This document shows, piece after piece, positions 9,759 to 17,954 of a stretch of DNA of 64,000 bases (positions are counted from its first letter, which is position 1; each line of letters starts with the position of its first letter). Origin of the DNA: CAIYTF01 sp963664845 (GTDB lineage Bacteria > Bacteroidota > Ignavibacteria > Ignavibacteriales > Ignavibacteriaceae). The stretch covers positions 1,240,001 to 1,304,000 of the forward strand of contig OY761615.1 in assembly GCA_963664845.1 (NCBI GenBank), given 5' to 3'. The position numbers were made by a program, and so were the translations under genes. The notes under the pieces were generated by a model. The model worked only from the letters and a program-made list of their open reading frames with translations, was not told the DNA's origin and did no database searches.

Positions 9759-11729
9759 TTATGAATAAACCCGTGTCCCCGCTGTCTTTAGCAGTTCTTT
9801 CATCTGTTGTTTTATGTTTTCGCCGGGATATGCGATCTTCTCTTTTTTGCCGCGGGCAATTTCATCCATGACGTTGATGCAAGTATCAATTTCAGCCTCC
9901 GTATTTTCAATCCCCAGACTTATCCTGACCATGCCAGGCAATTCTATTTTGGGAAACAGTATTACAATTATTCTCTGCAGTTTCTGCAGAAATGGTGGTG
10001 TTTTCAGCAGGTGTTTTATCAGGATATGTGAACAATGGCAACCGGACCTCACACCAATTCCCCCTATCTCCGCAAGGAGTCTGGCCACCTTATGAGGATT
10101 CATTCCATTTATCTCAAATGAAATGACACCTCCTTTTTGGGTAAGTGAATAGGCTGCATCATCAGCACTGTAGAAAAGCCTAATTCCAGGGATTTGTTTA
10201 AGACCTTTCATTAAGCGGTGTACCAGTGCCTGTTCTTCCTTCAGCATCAGATCGAGCCCAATCCTTTGCAGCAAGATAAAAGCTTTACCCATGGCTGCGA
10301 TGCCGGCTGTGTTTTCTTCACCGGAGCTGCGGAGGCGTTCTATTTCTTTATCACTGAAATTCAGCAATTCTTTTTTTACCACTAAGGCACCGGCTCCGAA
10401 CGGGGCGTATGCTTTATGTGCCGAGAAAGCAAAATAGTCGATGTCCACTTCTGCAATATCAACTTTGCGGTGAGCAACAAGTTGTGCGGCATCAACAAGC
10501 AAACGGGCTCCGTAACGATGAACGATGCTGCTAATGCTTGCAAGATCATTGCTAATTCCGAGTACATTTGAAATTCCCGTAACAGCTACAAGGGTAATGC
10601 GCTTCGTTCCATGAAGATTCTTCAGGTTGTATGAATCCAGAATTGTCTCCAATTCGCGAATATCCACTGATCCTTCATCGTTTATAGACAGCTTAAGTAA
10701 TGTACACCCGGGAATTCCCCTCCATGGCAACTCGTTTGAATTATGTTCCAAAACAGTATTCAGCACTACCAGTTCACTACCTGATCGTAATTCATGCTGG
10801 AGATTTTCGGCTGCAATATTTATGGCTTCGGTCGTATTAGAAGTAAATAGCAGGTCATAAGTGGTAAGAGGAGCACCAAGATACCGGGAACATATTGTCT
10901 TTACCTCTTCAACAATGCTTTTTTGCGTTTGCTGGGGGAGTCTGAGGACTTTATTAAATACATTCAGAACAGGTGCGAAAGTTGGAGTGCTGGCGGCATT
11001 ATCCATACTAATGAAGGGCTTGAAACCTTTTTTAGTCGGGACAAGTTTACCCCCGCCAATGACTGCCTGCCGAAGGGCAGCAAGTAATTCAGGCCCGGAT
11101 AAATTTTCAAACTCATCGTGATATAGAAGATCATGAACATCAGCATCAGACAAACAGCCGGATTTAAAAACATCACTTCCATATTGTTTGCATAATTTTA
11201 ATGCCCGGGCAAAAGCGATACTATTTATAATTGCAGGAGTGCCTGCTTCAAACTTATCAGGTGTTCTGGCCCATACTACGTACTCAGGAGAAACGAGCCT
11301 TGCGGTTCCTCCGCCGGACTGAAATGGCACACCCGGCGGGAGAGATTTTTCCATTACTGCCAAAGCCCTTACCCCAATTTGCAGGCCAATTTCTTTGCTT
11401 GACAAACACTGAAAACATCCCGGGTCAAGTAATTTTATCAATTGTTCCGCTCTGGAAGGAGTACAAAAAATAACACAATAAACTTTTTCTGACAATCCCA
11501 GATATTCCAGAATAATAGTCCTGGCCAGTTCATACAGGTGCGTAGTGATTGCAGAAAAGTGACCACTTCCTCTATGCACGTTTGAATATGTTTCCAGTGC
11601 TGCTTGTATGCCGGTTTCAAGACATGACAATGCCTCGTCTGTTTGCTGAGCCTCAGAGTCCACGGTGTTTTTACCGGTTACTGAGGACAAAGGAAGCGAT
11701 GAATTTTTCAAAGGGTTATTTAATTCCAT
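9759..11729 (-). CDS. Two-domain class V aminotransferase (cysteine desulfurase-like) with degenerate N-domain
   Basis: A PLP-dependent enzyme related to SufS/Csd cysteine desulfurases, but 656 residues rather than about 400. Residues 235-650 form a complete class V unit: SMDNAASTP, TSNTTEAINIAAENL, VLEHNSNELPW, LLVDAAQLVAH, the PLP lysine K439 in SAHKAYAPFGAG, and RSGCHCSH (C564, C566) where SufS has its active cysteine loop. Residues 45-180 look like a second, shrunken copy. They hold the first-helix motif TYSNVHRGSGHFSA and the C-lobe motif GGGTARLVSPEYVVWARTPDKFEAGTP, but lack the middle with the PLP lysine. No suf or isc genes adjoin it. The reaction is unknown; desulfurase, lyase or epimerase are all possible. 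Confidence 0.85.
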   Translation of the reverse strand: MELNNPLKNSSLPLSSVTGKNTVDSEAQQTDEALSCLETGIQAALETYSNVHRGSGHFSAITTHLYELARTIILEYLGLSEKVYCVIFCTPSRAEQLIKLLDPGCFQCLSSKEIGLQIGVRALAVMEKSLPPGVPFQSGGGTARLVSPEYVVWARTPDKFEAGTPAIINSIAFARALKLCKQYGSDVFKSGCLSDADVHDLLYHDEFENLSGPELLAALRQAVIGGGKLVPTKKGFKPFISMDNAASTPTFAPVLNVFNKVLRLPQQTQKSIVEEVKTICSRYLGAPLTTYDLLFTSNTTEAINIAAENLQHELRSGSELVVLNTVLEHNSNELPWRGIPGCTLLKLSINDEGSVDIRELETILDSYNLKNLHGTKRITLVAVTGISNVLGISNDLASISSIVHRYGARLLVDAAQLVAHRKVDIAEVDIDYFAFSAHKAYAPFGAGALVVKKELLNFSDKEIERLRSSGEENTAGIAAMGKAFILLQRIGLDLMLKEEQALVHRLMKGLKQIPGIRLFYSADDAAYSLTQKGGVISFEINGMNPHKVARLLAEIGGIGVRSGCHCSHILIKHLLKTPPFLQKLQRIIVILFPKIELPGMVRISLGIENTEAEIDTCINVMDEIARGKKEKIAYPGENIKQQMKELLKTAGTRVYS

Positions 11730-11833
11730 TTTGATTGCCTATTTAGTGGAACAACTAATCGGAGTCTTGAGTTGAAATTCACCAGTTTGTTTCCAAATTC
11801 ATCAGTTTGAGTATCACTCCTCTGCCTCTATAT

Positions 11834-12469
11834 TTACGCACTGCACTTATCGCATAAATCAATCACTGCGATGTACCAGTTTCCGTCGATGAAAGCGAAA
11901 TAAATGTCATAGCCGGCGGTCTGTACAACGTGTTTTTTTATGAACTTACCGAACTGTTTTGCTTTTAAAACTTTTGGATGAATTGGATTATCCTCACTCC
12001 CCAAGGATGATAGAACATTTTCAGTGAGGTCGGGGCAGGAGGAAATATCCTGACAATAGCTTCCTTTTTTATTCCATTTATCCATACTGCAATCCCATAC
12101 GGGGACCTTAGATGAAATGAGTTTACGTTTCAGGTCAGCTTTCAAATCCTGCATTTTATTTATAATTACTTCGTCCCGATTGCCTGTACTATCGATTAAA
12201 TTATCGAATTTGCTGAAATTGAAAGCTAATGCTCTGACACCCGGATTGTCATAGATATAAAATCCATAATCGGGATGGACGTATTTGTTCAATTCAGACC
12301 ACTTCTTTGCTTTGATCAATATATTTATGGTATTATAGAATTTTGTGAAGGCCGTATTTGCTGTTACTCCAACGGGATGCTCTGGATTCGGATAGGGGCC
12401 CGGCATAGACTTCACCTGCATGATTATAGTTAGCAGAGCAATGAGGGCTATATTCCTTAAAAACGGCAT
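11834..12469 (-). CDS. Secreted protein of unknown function
   Basis: 211 residues with an N-terminal signal peptide (hydrophobic residues 4-17, probable cleavage after KSM). The mature part has WSELNKYVHPDYGFYIYDNPG, which faintly resembles NTF2-like/SnoaL folds, and four cysteines in pairs (DCSMDKW, YCQDISSCPD and the C-terminal DLCDKCSA). The cysteine pattern fits disulfide bonds outside the cytoplasm. The start ATG has GGAAAG upstream. It stands alone, about 100 bases before the aminotransferase gene on the same strand. I do not recognise a family. Confidence 0.7.
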   Translation of the reverse strand: MPFLRNIALIALLTIIMQVKSMPGPYPNPEHPVGVTANTAFTKFYNTINILIKAKKWSELNKYVHPDYGFYIYDNPGVRALAFNFSKFDNLIDSTGNRDEVIINKMQDLKADLKRKLISSKVPVWDCSMDKWNKKGSYCQDISSCPDLTENVLSSLGSEDNPIHPKVLKAKQFGKFIKKHVVQTAGYDIYFAFIDGNWYIAVIDLCDKCSA

Positions 12470-12555
12470 ATGATCTTTCCTTAATAGAATCTAAAAAAAA
12501 CAGACCTTCATCTGATGAGAAAGCCTAACAAACACAATAAGTACTTTAAATTCGA

Positions 12556-12708
12556 TTATTCGGTTACGATTTGGCAAATAAAAATGATTGTCAGACCCCA
12601 TTCCCGCTTGTCCACAACGGTAAAAGGCAATGGTATGCTTTCGATATCGTTATATACTTCGTAACCGCCAAACGCATCATATAACCAAAATTCATATTTA
12701 CCAGCCAT
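12556..12708 (-). CDS. Possible small protein (50 residues)
   Basis: A short minus-strand frame begins MAGKYEFWLYDAFGGYEVYN and ends CQIVTE. A GGGAG ribosome site lies eight bases before its ATG, stronger than for several real genes here. The product is rich in aromatic and acidic residues and has a hydrophobic tail (LTIIFICQIV). No family is recognised. It could be a real small protein or the remnant of a longer one. Confidence 0.4.
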   Translation of the reverse strand: MAGKYEFWLYDAFGGYEVYNDIESIPLPFTVVDKREWGLTIIFICQIVTE

Positions 12709-13235
12709 TTAAAGGCTCCCTTTCATATTTTCAGGTGACAACTACTGTATTTGTCGTTTATCAAAAGAGAAACTAAATTTTTGTACCCCTTTTATATCTC
12801 CGAGCTTTTTAAATAGTGACCGTGGAACTGAATGGCGCCCTGTATGAATATACCAGGTGCGCAAGAGGTATATGTCAGCCAAATATTTCAAAGCTGCCGT
12901 CAATTGTTCCAGGTTTTTCACGTCTTCTTCAGACCCTGATCATTAACTTTTGTAACATTATAGTTAAAATTAGTGAAAATCCATTTAAAAACAGTTTCGG
13001 AGTAGTTTTGGAAAGCTTATAGGTTGACTTGACCGGAAATTTGGACCACTTCAGGCAACTGACGGGACTGACAGAATAATTCCGATAAATAACGGCATAA
13101 ACTCCAAATGCATAATAGCAGAAAAGCAATATGAGTATGTGCGTTCAAGAAATTTCGGTATTTTGGATCACTGTTCTTGGTTTACTTACCTGAATTCATT
13201 CTATTATTATTTTTTACCGTTGGATGGGAATTACT
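12709..13235. other. Intergenic region, no gene supported
   Basis: Frames of 60-70 codons exist on both strands, but their products are low in recognisable structure and no ribosome site supports them. No hairpin of note was seen. Confidence 0.35.
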
Positions 13236-13655
13236 ATGAAGTGTTTAATCATTCTCGCTCTCGTCGCACTTGCCTTTTGTGGCTGCGGAACATCATATCA
13301 TGCGATGGAAGCCGGAACCGGATATACGGATGGCGTAACACCGATAGGTACTTATCTTGTTACGTTTACCGGCGATACCCATACTTCTTTTAAAGCAGTA
13401 AAAGAATACACTCTCCAGCGCTGTGCAGAAATAACCGTAGAAAATGGCGCCCTTTATTTTGAAATACTCAGTGACCATAGTGATAAGGTTGTCAAACAGG
13501 AAAGTTATACGGACAACAAAACGATGGCAAACATCGGTTATACCACTGAAGCGTTTACAGGGTCCCTGGAGATAAAGCTGCTGACAATCAAACCAACCAA
13601 AACTGCTCATCCCTTTTACGATGCCAAAGCCGTACTTGCGATGCTAAAAAAGTAG
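13236..13655 (+). CDS. Small lipoprotein, CC0125/CC1285-like family
   Basis: An outer-envelope lipoprotein of about 139 residues. The N-terminus MKCLIILALVALAFCGCG has a lipobox with the acceptor cysteine in LAFCGC. The core GTYLVTFTGDTHTSFKAV followed by YTLQRCAEITVENGALYFEILS matches the pattern of CC0125/CC1285 lipoproteins (G.Y.V.F.G...TS......Y.L.RCAE.T...G...FEI.S). The molecular role of that family is unknown. I chose ATG 13236, with GGATGGG upstream, rather than the in-frame ATG 13224. No operon partner; it converges with the amidohydrolase gene. Confidence 0.75.
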   Translation: MKCLIILALVALAFCGCGTSYHAMEAGTGYTDGVTPIGTYLVTFTGDTHTSFKAVKEYTLQRCAEITVENGALYFEILSDHSDKVVKQESYTDNKTMANIGYTTEAFTGSLEIKLLTIKPTKTAHPFYDAKAVLAMLKK

Positions 13656-13734
13656 AGATAATTACCCAAAGTGACAACAGGAAGTTGTTTGAATGTATGG
13701 GGTACTCCGGAAAATGTTGTGAAGAACCGGAAAG

Positions 13735-14835
13735 CTACTTCTCTTTGCTGAAGAACAGCCGGGCGGCATTTTCATGATACACTTTATCAATCACGGTCTT
13801 AGGCAAGGACAGCCCATTAAATGATCCCTTAATATTTGGGAGGGTCATTGTTGAATCTGTTGCCAGGTATTTCCAATCTGCAAGCCACTTATCATGAGCA
13901 ACCTGTTTAAAAATGCCCGGATCATCTTTGGGGTCTGTTATTAAGTCGGTTCCATATACCAGCCGATCATCGTATTTGCAAAAGAAATTGTACACTTTTT
14001 TCAAGTCTTTTTGCGATTGAAGCTGAAGATAATCCATTCGGGCAGCAAGATCAATTACTGCATTGGGGTGATTGTCGAGGAATTTTATCATTTCATCCAC
14101 ACTCCATTCCAGGCTTCCCAGATGAGCGCCCATTACTTTAAGATTCGGGTTCTTTTCCAGCATTCGGTTCCTGGCATTCATTTGATCATCATATGAAGGC
14201 ATCTCCGGATGCAAATACATATGATATTGCGGGTGTGCAGAAAAATATTCTTTCATGTCGTTACTCATCATTTTATCCACCGCCAACCAACAATCCCTTG
14301 GCTCGCCGCAATGTGAAATGACGGGGATCTTGTTTTCGGTCAGATGCGCAAAAACAGGATCAAGCTTTTTATCATCCAACATCACCAGTTTCCCCTCCTT
14401 ATCCCGGAAAACCATACCAATATTCTTCCAGAATTTGACCGCAATTGCACCGGCCTGAATTGTTGAATCCAGATGTGCCAAAGTATTTTGCACCCAGTTT
14501 GGCTCATCCCATCCTGCCATTGCGAATGTTGAGGCAAAGGCGAAATTTGCTGAATTCTCCTTCAATTTGGCTTCTGCCAGCTTCTGCTGAAATTCAACCG
14601 GAGGAAAATCCGGATAATCAACATTTATGGAAAGTATCTTGAACCCATCCGTTTTTGCAATGTCAACGAACGCAGAAGTCTGCGAATTATCATGAACATG
14701 CGCGTCTATCTTGGCAATTTTAGAATAGTCCTCCATCGTGTAGGTTCCCTTCTGGCAGCTGCTGAATGCCAAGATAGCAGCTGTTGAGATTATAAGACAG
14801 GTAACTAACACATAAATATGATTTGAACATTTCAT
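13735..14835 (-). CDS. Amidohydrolase-family lipoprotein (amidohydrolase_2 type)
   Basis: A TIM-barrel metal hydrolase, 366 residues, exported as a lipoprotein (lipobox LAFSSC near residue 27). Metal-site motifs of the family are present: IDAHVHD after the signal region, ISHCGEP in the middle, GAHLGSLEW, and YGTDLI near the C-terminus. Relatives act on lactones, amides or as decarboxylases. It is the last gene of the sugar operon, about 100 bases after the 103-residue protein, so a sugar lactone is a reasonable guess. The periplasmic location means it would act before uptake. Confidence 0.84.
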   Translation of the reverse strand: MKCSNHIYVLVTCLIISTAAILAFSSCQKGTYTMEDYSKIAKIDAHVHDNSQTSAFVDIAKTDGFKILSINVDYPDFPPVEFQQKLAEAKLKENSANFAFASTFAMAGWDEPNWVQNTLAHLDSTIQAGAIAVKFWKNIGMVFRDKEGKLVMLDDKKLDPVFAHLTENKIPVISHCGEPRDCWLAVDKMMSNDMKEYFSAHPQYHMYLHPEMPSYDDQMNARNRMLEKNPNLKVMGAHLGSLEWSVDEMIKFLDNHPNAVIDLAARMDYLQLQSQKDLKKVYNFFCKYDDRLVYGTDLITDPKDDPGIFKQVAHDKWLADWKYLATDSTMTLPNIKGSFNGLSLPKTVIDKVYHENAARLFFSKEK

Positions 14836-14937
14836 TTCCGGTTCTCCATCTATACAAAAATTTTCATGCTGAATTACTCAACATAAAAGTCAAAGTGTTA
14901 TTTTCATTCCGGCTGACCAGCCGGCCAAACTACTCAT

Positions 14938-15249
14938 CTAAAAATCAAGATTTTTATAAAACTCAATCCTGACCTGTTTGAAGAATGGTAACTGCCCCGC
15001 AAGCAATTTTTCATGGGACTCATCGCCGCTGAAAAAGTCAAGTACTTCGTATGCTTTTTGCATATCGGGGAACTTGCATTGCCATATCAGTGTATTGCAG
15101 GGTTCCGCAGCTGCTATTGGCTGCAGTCTCTCTCCTTTGGGGAAATCCGGCCGGGCTCTTTCCAGCTCTGCAAATTTCTTTTCGAAATCCATAAATTCAG
15201 TTTCTTTTGTAGCATCGAACTGCTGCATTATTCGCATTGTTATACTCAT
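14938..15249 (-). CDS. Small alpha/beta protein of unknown function in the sugar operon
   Basis: 103 residues, no signal peptide. The alternation of predicted strands and helices (MSITMRIMQQF, then a long helix, then NTLIWQCKFPDMQKAYEVLDFF, then QLPFFKQVRIEFYKNLDF) looks like a dimeric alpha/beta-barrel (ferredoxin-like) fold. Mutarotases and monooxygenase-like proteins share this fold. Its ATG overlaps the stop of the PfkB kinase gene (ATGA), so the two are probably translationally coupled. A mutarotase-type helper role would fit the operon, but no diagnostic residue confirms it. Confidence 0.72.
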   Translation of the reverse strand: MSITMRIMQQFDATKETEFMDFEKKFAELERARPDFPKGERLQPIAAAEPCNTLIWQCKFPDMQKAYEVLDFFSGDESHEKLLAGQLPFFKQVRIEFYKNLDF

Positions 15250-16295
15250 GGCTGTTCCTCTATCAGATTAGCTATTATTTTGGAAAAAGGGTAATTATTG
15301 TTTTTGGTAATTTTAGATAGTTCGATCCTGTCCAGCCCTTTGTGGATAGTATGCGGGGAAGTAACCGAACTGGAGCCCGTTAAGCCTGCCAGTTGCTGGG
15401 CCTGTTTAGGTGAACATCCCGCAACAATGCCGGCAATGAGGCCTGAAGTAAAAGCATCTCCGGCCCCTGCAGTACTTACTACAGGGACTTTGATTGCCGG
15501 CAAATAAGAAATTTCTGATCCGTCCCAGAGATAGCTGCCTTCTTTTCCATGGGTAATTGAAACCACAATACCACTGTTCTGTGCCGAAAATTGCTTTACA
15601 GCCCCGGCAACAATTTCTTCGACCTCAAGATCATAAATGTTGATACCGAGTGCACTTGCGGCCTCATCGAGATTAATGCAGAGCAAATCCACTTTTGTCA
15701 GGAGACCGGAAGTCAGAATACCATTCATTTCTTCCGAAGTGAAAGAGGCAACCCGGAAAAACTCATATTTGGTGGCAAGAGCCAACAGTTCAATACGGGC
15801 TTCCATCGGGACTTCCGGAACAGCAAGGGCGATCCCCCGTTTAGCAAACTTAATAAATTCCTTTTCCGCTGCTGCGACAAATCCGGCATTAACAGATAAA
15901 CAGGCCGAATCGTCCGTTGTCATATTTCCACCGCTTTTATCAGGATATAGAAAACAAAATGAAAAAAGCGTATGCCTTTCATTATCGGTACCAACATACT
16001 CAGTCACCAATCCAGCTTCTTCCATTTCATTCCGCAATTTTTTACCCACTTCGTCATTGCCAACTTTGCCTATGGGTATCACGGTAAAATCCACACCCAA
16101 CAGGGCTTTAACATAATGGGAAATAATATGAAGCTTGCAGTAATCATCTTTATCAAGGAAATGCCCGCTCCGGCTTTCTTCCCTGCCCAGCGTGTGGTCA
16201 CCATTCAATAAGAAGAAAGACCCGGAACCAATGCCTCCTACTCCAATCATCGCATCATACAAAAAAGCAGCTTTGGGTATATGTAATGAGTTCAT
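15246..16295 (-). CDS. PfkB-family sugar kinase
   Basis: ATP-dependent kinase of the ribokinase/PfkB family, 349 residues. The C-terminal PfkB signature TAGAGDAFTSGLIAGI contains the catalytic Asp and the anion-hole glycines. GVGGIGSGSFFLLNG near the N-terminus fits the substrate-side glycine motif. The ATG directly abuts the stop of the NagB-like gene, and its stop overlaps the next start, indicating tight coupling. In this operon it could make a hexose-6-phosphate or phosphorylate a ketose-6-phosphate to the bisphosphate, as tagatose-6-phosphate kinases of the same family do. The sequence alone does not decide. Confidence 0.9.
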   Translation of the reverse strand: MNSLHIPKAAFLYDAMIGVGGIGSGSFFLLNGDHTLGREESRSGHFLDKDDYCKLHIISHYVKALLGVDFTVIPIGKVGNDEVGKKLRNEMEEAGLVTEYVGTDNERHTLFSFCFLYPDKSGGNMTTDDSACLSVNAGFVAAAEKEFIKFAKRGIALAVPEVPMEARIELLALATKYEFFRVASFTSEEMNGILTSGLLTKVDLLCINLDEAASALGINIYDLEVEEIVAGAVKQFSAQNSGIVVSITHGKEGSYLWDGSEISYLPAIKVPVVSTAGAGDAFTSGLIAGIVAGCSPKQAQQLAGLTGSSSVTSPHTIHKGLDRIELSKITKNNNYPFSKIIANLIEEQP

Positions 16296-17225
16296 CTATT
16301 TGCCCTGTATTGCGTTATTAAAATAATCCGGTGTTTTAATTCCGAAGTCCCATTCAGGATGTTCACTTAACGGATGCCGTGCCGTTTCAACAGTTGCTGT
16401 GAGGAGCACGTCCGGATGTTCCTGCAACAGAGTGAGCGGATATTCGGGGGTCATATCACTGAACAAGGCTACGCGGAATGCTGTTTGTTTCCAGGCGCCG
16501 GTATCACTGAACAACCTGATCTTTTTTGCGGAAAGGCATTCTTTCATTCCAAGCGTAACCGACATTGGAGGTACAAATTGATACGCTGACCCAAACGTCC
16601 GTTGTGCAAGTGCAACTATCGTATCTATATTGTTTTCCTGCACTCTGATTGTAGATTCCCGCAGTTCTTCAATGGTGATCTGGCTGAAAGGATGACGCCG
16701 GGCCTGATTGTAGGCCACATGTCCATCCTGTCCCCAACCGCCATAGGTAATATCAATAGGAGCTTCGGATATTTTGCTTTTTATCTCTTCCACGTTCCCG
16801 GCATTAAGCCAGTTCCGGTTTTCTGTTTTAACCGATAATATCGGGCGCACCGGGTCGTAAAAATTTTTCTCCATGTATCCGCGGAACGAATAGGGGTGAT
16901 TTCTTGGCAATTCATTTCCCTGCCAATCAAGACATTCGTCCATGTGGAATACAACAAGCTGGTGCAGACTGATCTTCTCCGCGTTCACAATGTCAGCAAA
17001 TGGTTTATACCAGCAATTCGGGCCGCACGGAATGATAGCTCTTGTTGTCAATGCGCGTTTATTATTTGCTTTTATTTCTTCGGCTAATTCCCTCGCCATG
17101 AGATAGCCCATCTGGGAAGAATCTTTGCATATCCTGAAAGGTATTTTCAAGTCTGATTTATTCATTAATTCCTGGACAGGAACTCTGCACCAATTATACA
17201 GATCTTCTCGTGATATTGTACTCAT
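16296..17225 (-). CDS. Divergent NagB-like hexosamine-phosphate isomerase/deaminase
   Basis: A NagB/RpiA-fold protein related to glucosamine-6-phosphate deaminase, 309 residues (NagB is about 266). HMDECLD holds the catalytic Asp96-Glu97 pair and GQDGHVAYNQ holds Asp167 and His169. Where E. coli NagB has Glu148 in DGHIAFNE, this protein has Gln174. The phosphate loop (LPTGGTP in NagB) is also altered to IPCGPNCWY. The start is taken at ATG 17225, six bases after GGAG; an adjacent ATG (17228) and TTG (17237) are in frame. It lies between the AraD-like and PfkB genes. Possibly a galactosamine-6-phosphate or aldose-ketose isomerase. Confidence 0.85.
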   Translation of the reverse strand: MSTISREDLYNWCRVPVQELMNKSDLKIPFRICKDSSQMGYLMARELAEEIKANNKRALTTRAIIPCGPNCWYKPFADIVNAEKISLHQLVVFHMDECLDWQGNELPRNHPYSFRGYMEKNFYDPVRPILSVKTENRNWLNAGNVEEIKSKISEAPIDITYGGWGQDGHVAYNQARRHPFSQITIEELRESTIRVQENNIDTIVALAQRTFGSAYQFVPPMSVTLGMKECLSAKKIRLFSDTGAWKQTAFRVALFSDMTPEYPLTLLQEHPDVLLTATVETARHPLSEHPEWDFGIKTPDYFNNAIQGK

Positions 17226-17248
17226 CATTTGCTCCAAATGAAATTTTT

Positions 17249-17938
17249 CTACTTTTGACCGTAGTATGCACTAAGGCCGTGTTTTCTTTCAAAATGTTTG
17301 TTTAATAGGGCGTTGCTCAGTGAAGCAGCGCCAGGATTAATATTAATTGTTAAAAAAGATATTTTCGCAATTTCTTCAAGCAGAATACTGTTATGTAAGG
17401 CTTCTTCCGGACTGGTGCCCCAGGTGAAAGGAGCATGCCCCGCAACAAGAATCATGTTAATATGCTCAGCAGAAAACTGTGTCAGTCTTTTTACAATTTG
17501 ATTTCCGGTCTCAACTTCATAATCTCCCGAAATCTGTTCGGCGGAAAGATCTTCAGTACATGGTATTTCGCCTTGTATATAGTCTGCCTGTGTAGTGCCC
17601 ATACAGGGAATGGATCTTTTTGCCTGCGCCCATGCCGTTGCATAAGTGGAGTGAGTATGCACTATGCCACCAATTTCCTTAAATGTTTTATAAAGGACCA
17701 AGTGTGTTTTCGTGTCGCTAGAGGGATTTAGTTTTCCTTCCACAATGTTATTATTCAAATCGACCAAAACGATGTCATTAACGGTTAATTCTGTGTATGG
17801 AACGCCGCTGGGTTTTATTGCCATCAAACCCGCAGCCCGATCGATACCGCTGGCATTTCCAAATGTTTCGACCACCAGCCCTTTTGCCTGAAGTTCCATA
17901 TTGCAGTTATAAACACGTTCTTTTAATTCATAAAGCAT
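17249..17938 (-). CDS. AraD-like L-ribulose-5-phosphate 4-epimerase / class II aldolase family
   Basis: Zinc-dependent sugar-phosphate epimerase/aldolase. It aligns closely with E. coli AraD throughout: MLYELKERVYNCNMEL, FGNASGIDR, MAIKPSGVPY, KPSSDTKTHLVLYKTF, HTHSTYATAWAQ, GTTQADYIQG, VAGHAPFTWG and the C-terminal AYYGQ. The zinc histidines, the AraD-type Asp of SSDT, the Asp of QADY and the late Tyr are all retained. That favours 4-epimerisation over aldol cleavage. ATG 17938 gives the family N-terminus; an in-frame GTG at 17953 abuts the upstream stop. No araA or araB is present, so the natural substrate may be another ketose phosphate. Confidence 0.9.
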   Translation of the reverse strand: MLYELKERVYNCNMELQAKGLVVETFGNASGIDRAAGLMAIKPSGVPYTELTVNDIVLVDLNNNIVEGKLNPSSDTKTHLVLYKTFKEIGGIVHTHSTYATAWAQAKRSIPCMGTTQADYIQGEIPCTEDLSAEQISGDYEVETGNQIVKRLTQFSAEHINMILVAGHAPFTWGTSPEEALHNSILLEEIAKISFLTININPGAASLSNALLNKHFERKHGLSAYYGQK

Positions 17939-17954
17939 CTTCTGGTTCCGCACT

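Noticed and set aside
12816..13022. 68-codon plus-strand reading frame and opposing frames
   Set aside because: No ribosome site and no protein-like pattern; the region is treated as intergenic.
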